Shown here in pieces: positions 1 to 11,858 of a stretch of DNA of 64,000 nt. The DNA is from Paragordius varius. Its lineage: Eukaryota; Nematomorpha. The stretch spans positions 2,232,001-2,296,000 of the forward strand of contig OZ176058.1 in NCBI GenBank assembly GCA_964247055.1, read 5' to 3'. The notes under the pieces were generated by a model that saw only the letters and a list, made by a program, of their open reading frames with translations, made no database searches and was not told the DNA's origin. Position numbers and translations under genes: made by a program. Within the stretch, counting starts at the first letter, position 1; each line of letters opens with the position of its first letter.

Positions 1-892
1 TTTTAAAATGATTTTTTAAAAAATATTATTTTATTTTTTTTATAATTTTCAATATTAAAATATTTTATTTATTTTTCATAATTGTTTATTTATATTTATA
101 TATTTTTGAAAACGACATTAAAATAATATTCATTTTTGATATTTTTAGAAAATTTTAAAAACCATTAATTTATTTAAAAAATATTATTTTTTTATAATTT
201 TCACTATTAATATATTTTATTTTTTTATAATTATATACATTATTTTTAAAACGACATTAAAATAATATAATTTGATTAATTATTTAAATTTATTTTAATT
301 TTTTACTTTATATTTAAACTTTAAAATTTTAAAAAATATTTTTTTTTATAATTTTCAATATTAAAATATTTTATTTATTTTTTTAATATTTTACATTATA
401 TTAATATAGATTTAATTCGTTTTTGAAATATTATTTTATAAACTTTAAAAAATATTATTTTTTTTATTTTTTATTTATAATTTTCAATATTAATATATTT
501 TATTTAATTTTCATAATTTTTTACTATTTTTAAAAAAGACTCTAAAAATTTAATTTAAATATAATTCGTTTTTGAAATATTATTTTATAAACTTTAAAAA
601 ATATTATTTTTTTTATTTTCTTTATAATTTTTATAAAATTTTCAATATTAAAATATTTTATTAATTTTTTTTTATTTTTTACATTATTTATAAAACGACA
701 TTAAAATAATTAATTTAATTTAATTAAATTATTTAATAAATTTTAAAAAATATTCAGTTTTTTAAAACGACATTATAATAATATAATTTTCAATATTAAA
801 ATATTTTATTAATTTTTTTTTTTACTATTTTGAAATATAATTTAATTATTTTTAAAAAATTTAAATTAATTTTAATTTTTATTTACCTTTAG
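1..892. repeat. AT-rich degenerate tandem repeat (intronic)
   Basis: Almost pure A+T. Two motifs recur: TTTTCAATATTAAAATATTT (near 48, 353, 640, 790) and AACGACATTAAAATAAT (near 112, 245, 693, 755), giving a loose 110-150 bp periodicity. No coding signal is seen. The stretch ends in a pyrimidine-rich tract and an AG at 891-892 that serves as 3' splice site for the first zinc-finger exon in the window, so it is most likely intron. Confidence 0.6.
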
Positions 893-3800
893 ATTTTAAT
901 ATCACAATCAGGTGATCAGCATTCAAAACCAAGTGAAGAACAACCCGAAAATATTTTTATACCTGAAAAAGATATAATGTGGCAACTTATTGAGTTTTTA
1001 TACGCGGCCCGCATGGAAAAAATGTAAAATTAATTTATAAAATTTAAAAAATTTATAAATTTTTTTTAAGAAATTAAACTTTTAAAATGTTTTTATATAA
1101 AAATAAACTTTTAAAAAGTTTTTAATATTAAAATTATCGAAAAATACAAAAAAAGGTTATTAAAATAATTTTAAAATTAAAAAAAATTTACTCACTTTTT
1201 TAAAATAAAAGCTGACCCGAAAAAGATATAATGTGGCAACTTATTGAGTTTTTATACGCGGCCCGCATGGAAAAAATGTAATTTTTTCATAAAATTTAAA
1301 TTTTTTTATTTTTTAATTTTAGAAATTAAACTTTTAAAATGTTTTTAATAGTTAAATTTTTGAAAAATATTAGGATTATTAAAAATGGTAAAAAAAGTGT
1401 TTTAAGTAATAAAATTATCGAAAAATACAAAAAAAGGTTATTAAAATAATTTTAAAATTAAAAAAAATATACGCACTTTTTTAAAATAAAAGCTAAAATA
1501 TAGCAGTAAAAGGCACATATTTGTTAATTAAAAATGAAAATATTTTTATACCCGAAAAAGATATAATGTGGCAACTCATTGAGTTTTTATACGCGGCCCG
1601 CATGGAAAAAATGTAAAATTTTTATAATTAAAAATTATTAAAATTATTTTTTTATTTTTTTAAGAAATTAAACTTTTAAAATGTTTTTAATAATTTAATA
1701 TTTTGAAAAATATAAAAACAAGGTTTTTTACGCCTTTTAATATTGAATTTTTATACGCGGCCCGCATGGAAAAAATGTAAAATTTTAATTAAAATTTAAA
1801 AATTATTTTAATTTAAAATTTATGAAAATTTTTTATTTTTTTAAGAAATTATTCTTTTTTAAAGATACATAAAAATGGTAAAAATTCTTTTTAATAGTAA
1901 AATTTTAAAAAATATAAAAAAGCAATATTAAAATAATTTTAAGATTAAAAAAATATACGCACTTTTTTAAAGCTAAAATATATCAGTAAAAGGCACATAT
2001 TTGTTAAAAATTAAAAATGAAAATATTTTTATACCTGAAAAAGATATAATGTGGCAACTCATTGAGTTTTTATACGCGGCCCGCATGGAAAAAATGTAAA
2101 ATTAATTTATAAAATTAAAAAAATTTATAAAAAAAATTTTTAATTTAAAATTTATAAAAAAAAATTTATTTTTTAAGAAATTATTTTATTCTTTTTTTTG
2201 GAAATAATTATTTTATAAAGAAACATAAAAATGGTAAAAAATTGTGTTTAATATTAAAATTATCGAAAAATACAAAAAAAGGTTATTAAAATAATTTTAA
2301 AATTAAAAAAAATATACGCACTTTTTTAAAATAGAAGATTGGGTTTTTATACGCGGCCCGCATGAAAAAAATGTAAAATAAATTTATTTTTTTTGGAAAT
2401 AATTATTTTTATAAAGAAACATAAAAATGGTAAAAAATTGTGTTTAATATTAAAATTATCGAAAAATACAAAAAAGGGTTTTTTAAAATTAAAAAAAATA
2501 TACGCACTTTTTTAAAATAGAAGATTGGGTTTTTATACGCGGCCCGCATGGAAAAAATGTAAAATTTTTATTTTTAAATTTAATTTATAAAAAGAAATTT
2601 TTTAATTTTTTAAGAAATATAAAATGGTAAAAAATTGTTTTTAATAGTAAAATTTTTAAATAAAATTGAAAAAATTGGGTTAAATATAAATAAAAAAAAT
2701 GATTTATATAGTTTTAAAATAAGTTAAAATAGTTTTAAAAAGTTATAATAGAAGATTGAGTTTTTTTTTATACGCGGCCCGCATGGAAAAAAATGTAAAT
2801 TTTTTTAATTTAAATTTTAATTTATAATAAATTATTATTTTATTTTATGAAGAAATTATATTAAGAAAAAATTCTTTTTTAAAGAAACATAAAAATGGTA
2901 AAAAATTCTTTTTAATAGTTAATAAAATAGAAATTAAAAAATTAAAATAGTTTTAAAATTAAAAAAAAATACACACTTTTTTAAAATAGAAGATTGAGTT
3001 TTTCTGCGCGGCCCGCATGGAAAAAATGTAAATTTTAAATTAATTGTATTAAAAATTATTAAATAATTTTTTAAGAAATAATTTTTTTAAGAAATTAAAC
3101 TTTATAATGTTTTTAATAGTTAATAAAATAGAAATTAAAAAATTAAAATAGTTTTAAAATTAAAAAAAGATATACACTTTTTTAAAATAAAAGATTAAGT
3201 TTTTATTGGAAAACATGTAAAATTATTATAAAATTTGAAAAAATTATTTTTTTAGAAATTAAAAGGATTTAAAAAGCGTAAATTAGGTTTAAAATGTTTA
3301 TAAAAGTTTTACATTATTAAAATATGGTTTAAAAATGTTTTAATATTAAAAACATATTAACAATTTTTTAAAATAGAAGATTAAGTTTTTATATACGGCC
3401 CGCATGGAAAAAATGTAAAATTTTTATAAAATTAAAAAAATTATTTTATTTTTTTATAAGAAATTAAAAGGATTTAAAAAGCGTAAATTTTGTTTAAAAT
3501 GTTTATAATAGTTTTACATTATTAAAATATGGTTTATAATAGTTTTACATTTAATATTAAAACATTTTAAAATCCTAAATTCCTTTTTTTACTTTTTTTA
3601 ACCTCAAAGGAACCATTAAAACATCCTAACTGTAAACGAATTTTAATAAAATAAAGCGTATTTAGGACTGTAATTAAATAAAAGTTTTCAAAAAATTTTC
3701 TCTTTAAAATCCTAAATTTATAAACCTATTTAACGAAAGAAAATTAATTTTAAATAAATAAAGATAGACTGTATTCAAAAAAAAATTCTCAAATTTCAAA

Positions 3801-6800
3801 TTTTTTCACTTTTAAATCATAAACTTTTTTTTTCTTAAAGGAACCATCAAAACATTCTAACTGTTAACGAATTTTAATAAAATAAAGCGGATACATGACT
3901 GTATTCCAAAAAAAATTTCAAATTTTTTTCCCAAAATCGTAAATTCATTTTTTTACCTTTTTAATGAATATATGATAAGAGCTCTTATTCTATTCATTAA
4001 ATAAACCTATTTAACGAAAAATAAATTTTTATGACTGTATTAAAAAAAATTCAAATTTTTTTGTCCAAAATCATAAATTCATCATTTTTTTACTTTTTTA
4101 ACCTCAAAGGAACCATCAAAACATTCTAACTGTAAACGAATTTTGATAAAATAAAGCCGATACATGACTGCATTCAAAAAAACTTTTTCTGATCATTTTT
4201 TAAATAAATTCCTTTTTTTATTCTTTTTTAACTTAGCGCTTTTGCTTTTTAAATTCTTATTAAATATTCCCATTCTATTTAACTAAAGAAAGAAAAATGC
4301 TTGATAAAATAAAGTGAATACATGACTGTATTCAAAAAAAAAGTTCTCAAAAATTCAATTTTTTTATACCTAAATTCATAATTTTTTACTTTTTTTCTCT
4401 CAAAGGAACCATCAAAACATCCTAGCTGGAAACGAAAAATAAATTTTTATGACTGTATTCAAAGCAAAATCTAAAATTTTAAATTTTTTCACTTTTAAAC
4501 CCTAAATTTATAAACTTTTTTAACCTAGCTGGAAACCAATTTTAATGTCAAAATAATTTTTATATTTTCCCAAAATCACTTTAAATTCATTCATTTTTTT
4601 ACTTTTTTAACTTTCGTTTCCAAGGAACCATCAAAATATCTTGGCTGGTGATGACTGTATCCGCGTAGCACGGTTCCGGAGTCGTGAAGAGCTACTCCGG
4701 CATATGTATTATGCCCACGCCCGGGAATATTTACTGTCAAAAACGACAACTGCGGCCTTGAATGGCCAATCTTGGGCTATTTCCTCCCCGAAATCAGGTG
4801 ATCTGCACACCGAAAATTTCCACGAGGGAGAAATTTCTGAAGAGTTTAGTAGAAATATTTCTGGTAGAAAATCAACAACTACTGAGTTTGATAATAATGA
4901 GCAGTTTTTGAGAAATACCTCTATTAAAAGTATATATTTATATATATATATATATACCATTTACAGGTCAAATTCACCCTTGAACAATTCAAATTTACCC
5001 TCAAATAAATAACATGTTTTTTAAGATTAAAAATTTCGTATATACCAATATATTTTTAAAAAATAAAATTTTGTTTTAAATTAAAATAATACTGAAATAA
5101 ATAATTAATTATGGCATAAAGATATATTTTATATTAATAATGAGTTATATTAGTTCGAAAACACATAATTTATTTTTAGGGTGAATTTGAATTGTTCGAG
5201 GGTGAATTTGAATTGTTCAAGGGTGAATTTGAATTGTTCGAGGGTGAATTTGAACTGTAAATGGTATATTTATATATATATATAAATATAGGTATATTTA
5301 TTGTTGCTAATTTCATATTATTGTAGTAGGAAGTATAATTGTTTGTCTTTATGAGTTTTTTAGTTTTGAAATTTTGTCTTTCTATAAATTTATTTTTGGA
5401 TATTATTCTATAATACGAATTTATCGAAGACCTCAAAGTATATATATATATGTATATATATAGTTTAAAAAATAAATTAATTTTTCTTTTTACTGTTTTT
5501 TATAATTTATTTTATAATTATATTGAATTTATTATTTTTTACAATTTTTATAAATTATTCATAATAATTTTACTATTTTTATAATTTTTACCATGTTTTT
5601 AATTTTTTACTTCTATAAATTTTTTCACATTAATTTTAATTCTTTACTTTTCTAATTATTTTCTTATAATTTTTTAATTTTATTTTTATAAATTATTTCA
5701 TAATAATTTTAATTTTTACTTTCATAAATTATTTTCTTTATAAATTTTACTATTTTCATAATTTATTTCAAAATAATTTTACCATTTTTATAATTTTTTT
5801 TATTTTTTACCATTTATAAATTTTTTAATATATTTCATAATAATTCATTTCACAATAATTTTTTATTTTTTACTATTTTTATAATTTATTTCTTAATAAT
5901 TTTTATAAATTTTATAAAGACTTAAACAGTAAAGTTTTAAAAATATTAAAATTTGTCTTTTTTTACTGTTTTTTAATTTATCTCATAATTTTAATTATTT
6001 TTACTATTCTATAATTTATTTTATTTATAAAATTTTTATTAATTTTATAATTATTTATTTTTACTATTTTATAATTTATTTTCTTTATAATTTTTTATTA
6101 AAGACCTTAAAGAGTTTATATATTATATAGTTTGAAAAATAATTTATTTCATAATGATTTTAATTTTTTACTATTTTTATTAATTATTTCATAATAATTT
6201 ATTAAAGACCTCAAAGTATATATATATATTTTAAAAATTAATTAAAATTTTTCTTTTTACTATTTTTATCATTTAATTTTTTTCAATTTTTATAATTTAT
6301 TTCATGATAGTTTGTCTTTTACAATATATTTTTATAATTATTTTCTATATAAACTATTAATTTTTTACTATTTTTATAAATTATTTTTATAATTATTTTT
6401 TTTATAAATTATTAATTTTTTTTTTAATTATATTTTCTAGGAGGTACTCTTAGTAAAAGAAAATACACTTATGATACAAAATCTTTCTTTTTCTTGGCGC
6501 ATTCATTACAATGTGGGGCGGAAGGACACCATTCACGTTTTTTGTTACGAGATAGAGGTATTTATATTGGTTTTTTGGAAATTGATTTTAAATTTAATTA
6601 ATTTTTTGTTTTTAAATGAAAATTAATTAATTTTTAAAAAAAAATTATTTGGGCTTCTTAATTTTTAGTTTTTTATTTTTTTTCAGAAATTTATATATAT
6701 ATATATTTATATATAAATATATATATAACTTTAATTTTTGGTTTTTAATAATATTACTTTAATTTTAAAATATATTTTTTGTTTTTGAAATACAGTTTTA

Positions 6801-6999
6801 GTATTTATAACTTTGTTTTTTTGTTTTTGAAAAACAAAATTTTTTGTTTTTTTTTTGGAAAATTAAATTAGTTTTTGGGTTTTTTTAATTTTTTAAAAAA
6901 TGAAAGTAGTTTTTTTTAATCATTCACGTTTTTTATTACGGGATAGAGTTATTAATTAATATTGGTGAAATCTGAAAAATAAAGTTTTAGATTTTGAAA

Positions 7000-7035
<36 letters not shown>

Positions 7036-10000
7036 CTTTAATTTTTTGTTTTTTTTTAAATAATTTTTATTTAAAATCATTCACGTTTTTTGTTACGAGA
7101 TAGAGGTATTAATATTTGCTTATTGGAAATTGATTTTAATTATAATTAATTATATTTTTTGGGAATTAATAAATTTGAAAAATTTTTATGTTGGGAATTA
7201 ATAAATTTGAAAAATAAAGTTTAGATTTTTTGGGAATATATATTATTACTTTGTTTTTTAAAAAGATAAAAATGGTTTTTAAAATTTGTGATCTTTTGAA
7301 ATAAATTTTTTTATTTTTTTTTGTTAAAATATATATTACTTTAATTTTTTGTTTTTAACACTTAATTTTGTTTTTTATTTTTGGTTTTCTATGAATTTTT
7401 AAAAATGTATCATTAAAATCATTCACGCTTTTTGTTACGAGATAGAGGTATTTATCAATATCAATATGAGTTTTTTTGGGAATTAAATTTATTTTAAGGA
7501 ATTTTTTGGAAAAAAATTGAAGTTTTGAGATTTTTTGGATTTGAAATCTTGAATACATTTTGATATAAAATTTGTTTATATATATATATATATATATATT
7601 AGTTTTTAACATTGTTACTCGATAAAGGTATTAATAATATCAGTATGAGTTTTTTGGGAGGAATTAATTTTAAAAAATTCTTTTTTGGATTTAAAATTTT
7701 GAATAAATTTTGATATATATATATATATAATTGGTTTTATATTATATATTATATATTAGATTTTAACATTGTTACTCGATAGAGGTATTAATGATATCAA
7801 TATGAGTTTTTTGGGGGGGAATTAATTTTAAAAAAATTCTTTTTTGGATTTAAAATTTTGAAAAAATTTTGATTTATAACTTATATATAAATATGTATAT
7901 ATATATATATATATTAGTTTTATATAATATATACTAGTTTTTAACATTGTTACCCGATAGAGGTATTAATAATATCAATATGACTTTTTTGGGAGGAATT
8001 AATTTTAAAAAATTCTTTTTTGGATTTGAAATCTTGAATAAATTTTGATATATATATATATATAATTGGTTTTTTCACTTATATATATATATATATATGT
8101 ATATATAAATTAGTTCGTTTTTTGTTACGAGATAGAGGTATTAATAATATCAATATGAGTTTTTTGCGAGGAATTAATATTCGATCGAAAGATTTTGAAT
8201 TGTTTATTGAGTTTTTTTGGATTTGAAATTTTTATAGTTTTTATATTATTAAATTTATATTTCTTTTAACAAAAAATAAAAACGGTAATTATAATTTCTT
8301 TATTAATTCAAATCATTCACGCTCTTTTTATAACGTGGGGATAGAGGTAAAAAAAAAATTTTGGTTTTTTGGGGTTTTGTGGGTGGGTATTTTAATTTAG
8401 GTAACTTTTTTTGGAGAATCATTGAAAAAAAAAAATTTTTTGCCAATTAATAAAAAATAATTATTTAATTTCCATTTTTTTCTTAAATTATTTTCATTTC
8501 CTTATCAGGCATTAAAATTGCCCCGAATGGCGCGCTGTTAGTAGCTGGTTACAGTCTTAACCAAGCCCTTGCTAATCAAACTAGCCTATTGATAGCTTCG
8601 AATCCGGCCATCGCACCGGTTTTAACCTCAAATCAGCTGACTTCCGCCGGTTTTTCTGAACAACCCGGTTTTCCCGAACAACCCGGGAAAACAGTTATAA
8701 CCCCCTCCGCTTTTAACATTGACAACAACAATAATAATGTAGTTTCTAATTCGGCCGAATATTTGAATGCCAGCTCGTTACTCCTAAACCTTTCTGAAGG
8801 AAGTAAGTTTTAATTAGTTTGTTTAGATTTTAGAAGTTTGAAAGTTTTTTGAAATTTATGAGTTGATCTTTACAATAGTTTATGGTTTAAATTAGGAAAA
8901 AAATGTTAATTATTAAACATTTAAAGTTTATGAGTTATTGTTCTTTACAATAGCGTAAGGTATTAATCAGGGAGAATTCATACTTTGCATTGCAAAAACA
9001 TGTCCATATACAGTCATGTATGTGTAAAATTGACAAACATTCGTTTTTAAATGATTATAATTTTTTTTAACTGTTTTGATGTTTGTTCAACATGCGCATT
9101 TTTAAGCCTTATGTGAAAGACATATCAAACATCAAAACAATTAAAAACAAATTTTAATCATTTAAAAACGAATGTTTGTCAATTCTACCTATACATGACT
9201 GTAAAATCTTGGCATTGATCATTATTAAAAACATTCCTAAATAAGGCTATCCAAAAGAACGGGAAAAAATTGTTACATTTTGTTTCATATTTTGTAGTCT
9301 TGTCTTTGTGAAATCGAATAATAAATTATTTATGAATACCCCTTAAAAAATCTTAAAAATGCGGCCCGCGAAGCCATTTGTGTTAAACACCCCTAGAGTG
9401 TAAATGTATATATAGAAAAAAATGTTAAATTATAAACATTTTTTATTGTTTTTTATTGTTTATCGAAATTTCATATTTGTATTTAAAGTCAAATTATTAT
9501 TTTCTTTAAATTTTCAAATTTTAATAGTAGTAATAACTTTAATTTAACTCAAATCAAATTTTTGAAACTTTATTTCCTTTTTACAGATAACCCTCAATCC
9601 TTAGCAACTCAATCAGCTGATGGTGCTCTCTCATCAGCTGATGGCGGTCCTCAACTTTATATTACTGAAACAGGGGAACTTGTTAATCTTGGTGGCGATA
9701 ATACCATATCAGCTGGTGGCGGCGAATCAGCTGTCATTTATCAGCTAGAGGATGGGACATTCATTACAGCAGCTGCGGATCAATCAGCTGTAGAGCAGCA
9801 ACAATTCAAAATTGAACATGTGGACGACAACCAGCTGATTGCTTCTCAATCCACAGCAGCTGTTTTAGACACATTTGCGCCCCCGTATGAAAGTCGCCCC
9901 TTTTTCCCATCCGTTTCAAGTTTCCGGGTTAGGCGACGAACGCGACACGACCTAGGCGACAGTGTAGGCCATCGATGTCGATATTGTGGTAAAACGCTAG

Positions 10001-11773
10001 CATATGATCGAAGCTTGAAACAGCATATAAAGGCCATGCACCCAAGTGAATGGGCCCGCATAGAACGTGAGCGGATGCGTCGATTTACTTCGGGCTTAGC
10101 GGACCGGCGGACCCGGTTTGACCTTCAAAGTGAACCCGGGTACACGTGTGAATACTGCGGAAAAACGCTAGCATATGATCGTAGCCTCAAACAGCACATC
10201 AAGAATGTCCATCGCAACTTGTTTACAGCTGATGATCAGCAGGGAGGCTATGGCGGCGGGTATGACACTGCCGGTGTAGGGGGATTCAGGTAAATTGATA
10301 TACTAAACTATAATTATTTGAACTTTTATTAGTTCTAATTATTTAAAACTGATTATTTGTAATATCTTATCAAAGTAATTGCTCATAAATATGAGCTTAT
10401 TTACCTTTTGTGTTCATAGTATTTACCCGAGTACATAATCCTAATTTCAATATATTTTAGATCAGCATATACCAATAGTACATTCGATGATAGCATTTTG
10501 CTCGGTGCCACCCAACAACAGCTGACTTCTGACTCATCAGCTGCTGGAAACGTTGATATAGCTGCCCTTTTATCACAAGCCCAGACCCAAAACCAAACGG
10601 AAGGCAATCAGCTGATTGCGTCTTCTGTTGATTCTAACGGGACTACAACAATTTTTGTCGGGCCTGATGGAACATCATATACCCTAAGTACAGAGCAGCA
10701 GCAACAGCTGTCTGAGTCAGCTGGAGGTGAGCAAGGACCTCTTTCCATCACATTCACACAAACAGCTGACGGAAGCATTGCCAACGAAGGTGTATCAGCT
10801 GATGGCATAAATGTAACTTATTTTTTTTATTATGTTTGATATGTTTAATTTGATAGAGTATAAAATGTATTTTTTTTCCCATACGCCATTAATATTTCCC
10901 TCTTTAATTGCTATCTTTCAAATTATCACCATAAATGATATTTAAAGTTTTATTAATGATTCAATTGATTCGTATATTTAACTTTGGAAAATATAGGACT
11001 AATATATGGTTATTTCCCTCTTTAATTGCTATCTTGCATATAAAATTATCATTATAAATGATATTTAAGGTTTTATTAATGATTCAATTGAATCGTATAT
11101 TTAACTTTGGAAATAATAGGACTAATATATGGTGTAATTTTCTATCAAACAGTAGTTTATTATCCCCCAATATTAGTGCCATTTTTACTGTCCATATTTA
11201 AAAACAAAATAATCCCATTTTCTGTAATGACATCGATAGGTACAACTAAACAACCACAATACTTCATCATACGTTTTAACAGCGGGAGGCGATCCAGGTA
11301 TTAGTGGCGGTGGATCAGCTGGTGGCGCTCTAGCCATAAAACGAAGAACACGTTTTGATTTAGCTGGGCCCGGGTTCTTGTGTGATTTTTGTGGGAAAAC
11401 GCTGGCATATGATCGCAGTTTGAAACAACACATAAAAACTATGCATCGGGAGGAATGGGAACGGTTAAAACCGACCCTAATGTCTCGAACGGGTAGAGAT
11501 GGGCGCGGTCTTGCCCGTCGAGGTCCTAAACCGCCCCCTCTCCTTCAAAGTCTCATCTGGAATGCGGGTGCGTCAGCTGCTGGTGAATCAGCTGACGACG
11601 TGACAGCCGACCTGTCGAACGCACAGCAGCAGCAGCAACATATGTTATACATGGATGAAGCGTCGTCATATGGTAATGGCAATCAGCTGTTGCAAATACA
11701 GAGCGCAGACGATTATGGGACCGTATTTAACAATAACGGAAATAACAACTTACAACAAATGTCTTTTTACTGA
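893..11773 (+). CDS. C2H2 zinc-finger protein, 3' seven exons (5' end outside window)
   Basis: Probable DNA-binding regulator; orthology not recognised. Exons: 893-1023, 4625-4929, 6441-6557, 8509-8802, 9587-10289, 10461 to 10726 or 10789, and 11283-11773 (TGA). Every junction has GT/AG and the reading phase is preserved across all joins, which is the main support. The protein has a charged start with DIMWQLIEFLYAARMEKM, a degenerate finger-like CIRVARF...RHMYYAH in exon 2, a short basic/aromatic exon 3, a Ser/Asn/Gln-rich exon 4, then acidic Gln/Ser/Ala/Gly-rich stretches around three near-identical fingers. Exon 6 has two phase-compatible donors, GGTGAGC at 10727 and GGTGTAT at 10790, so its end is uncertain; a third GT at 10813 breaks phase. 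It converges on ASF1, with stop codons about 0.7 kb apart. Finger-containing exons on a variable backbone recall BTB-zinc-finger loci with alternative 3' exons, but no BTB is in the window. Confidence 0.85.
1024..3420 (+). repeat. Intronic array of exon 3' end plus 5' splice site (array 1)
   Basis: The last 60 or so bases of exon 893-1023, ending TACGCGGCCCGCATGG, plus its GTAAAA donor are repeated downstream in the intron. Ten intronic copies lie near 1257, 1592, 1755, 2074, 2352, 2536, 2773, 3006, 3195 (degenerate) and 3394, spaced 160-340 bp. The GC-rich core is nearly invariant while the AT-rich spacer drifts. Some copies include another 15-20 bases of exon upstream (near 1540 and 2020). 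None shows the complete exon with its own AG acceptor. Confidence 0.85.
3600..4624 (+). repeat. Intronic array of 3' splice site plus exon 5' end (array 2)
   Basis: The acceptor and first bases of exon 4625-4929 (AAGGAACCATCAAAAC onward) are repeated upstream in the intron near 3606, 3836, 4104 and 4398, each about 230-290 bp apart. They read NHQNIL in the same phase as the true exon, then diverge into a shared non-exonic tail with TAAAATAAAGCGGATACATG. This is the mirror image of array 1 in the same intron. Confidence 0.75.
4953..5268. mobile_element. MITE family A (TATACCATTTACA ends), copy 1
   Basis: Terminal inverted repeats TATACCATTTACAGGTCAAA and its complement bound 316 bp. Inside each TIR is a short minisatellite: units reading AATTCACCCTTGAACAATTC on the left and four GGTGAATTTGAATTGTTC-type units of 21 bp on the right. 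It sits in an intron 24 bp downstream of a splice donor, embedded in TA dinucleotides. Confidence 0.8.
5430..6430. repeat. AT-rich low-complexity intron sequence
   Basis: Degenerate repeats of a roughly 50-60 bp theme containing TTTACTATTTTTATAATTTA and TTCATAATAATTTT, plus short TA microsatellites near 5439 and 6215. No coding signal. It fills the second half of the intron between exons 4625-4929 and 6441-6557. Confidence 0.6.
6558..8360 (+). repeat. Intronic array of exon 3' end plus 5' splice site (array 3)
   Basis: The end of exon 6441-6557 with its donor (TTGTTACGAGATAGAGGTAT) is repeated about eight times downstream, near 6920, 7079, 7422, 7608, 7762, 7940, 8110 and 8310, mostly 150-200 bp apart. 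Later copies have gained a shared tail TAATAATATCAATATGAG and TA microsatellites. The core around the splice donor is the best conserved part. Confidence 0.8.
9009..9203. mobile_element. MITE family C (TACAGTCATGTATG ends), copy 1
   Basis: 195 bp element with long inverted repeats beginning TACAGTCATGTATG and containing TTGACAAACATTCG, complementary through almost the whole length, so it could fold into one hairpin. Inserted in the intron between exons 8509-8802 and 9587-10289. Two relatives are near 15952-16137 and 55013-55224. Confidence 0.85.
9360..9396 (-). mobile_element. hAT-like transposon end
   Basis: Read on the minus strand the end is TAGGGGTGTTTAACACAAAT followed by GGCTTCGCGGGCCGCA. 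GGGGTG...CCCAA/TTTAA followed by a GC-rich GGCCGC block is the usual look of hAT superfamily termini. No matching second end or transposase is seen, so this is a solo remnant in an intron. Confidence 0.55.
9976..10041 (+). other. C2H2 zinc finger 1
   Basis: Twenty-two residues with C-x2-C-x12-H-x4-H spacing; core CGKTLAYDRSLKQHIK. It is preceded by a basic RRTRHDL motif and followed by MHPSEWARIERER. Core residues recur unchanged in the other two fingers of the gene. Confidence 0.9.
10147..10212 (+). other. C2H2 zinc finger 2
   Basis: Same C-x2-C-x12-H-x4-H spacing and the identical core CGKTLAYDRSLKQHIK, preceded by DRRTRFDL. It sits 35 residues after finger 1 in the same exon, which looks like an in-exon duplication of motif plus finger. 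Confidence 0.9.
10894..11130. repeat. 118 bp tandem duplication in an intron
   Basis: Two copies, 10894-11011 and 11012-11130, each starting ATTTCCCTCTTTAATTGC and ending GGACTAATATATGG, with a handful of differences. The duplicated segment is wholly intronic, unlike the exon-anchored arrays elsewhere in this gene. Confidence 0.85.
11381..11446 (+). other. C2H2 zinc finger 3
   Basis: Third copy of the same finger, CDFCGKTLAYDRSLKQHIK, preceded by KRRTRFDL and followed by MHREEWERL. It lies in the last exon, separated from fingers 1 and 2 by exon 6, so exons 5 and 7 probably share an origin by exon duplication. Confidence 0.9.
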
Positions 11774-11852
11774 AAAAATTGCAAAAAACAAAAAATTATT
11801 AAGACAAAACCAGAAAATTTAAAGGCAAATATTTATTTAACTGTATATTATA

Positions 11853-11858
11853 AATAAA
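11853..11858 (+). terminator. Poly(A) signal of the zinc-finger gene
   Basis: AATAAA 80 bases after the TGA at 11771-11773. The stretch from 11774 to 12482 between the two convergent stop codons holds 3' untranslated sequence of both genes and nothing else recognisable. Confidence 0.6.

Noticed and set aside
1024-3420. Tandem complete alternative exons (mutually exclusive splicing)
   Set aside because: The copies include the donor but not a full exon with an acceptor; only the first copy has the AG and upstream codons.
5176-5436. Minus-strand Asn/Ser/Pro repeat protein (NSNSPLNN)
   Set aside because: Translation of the minisatellite inside a family A MITE.
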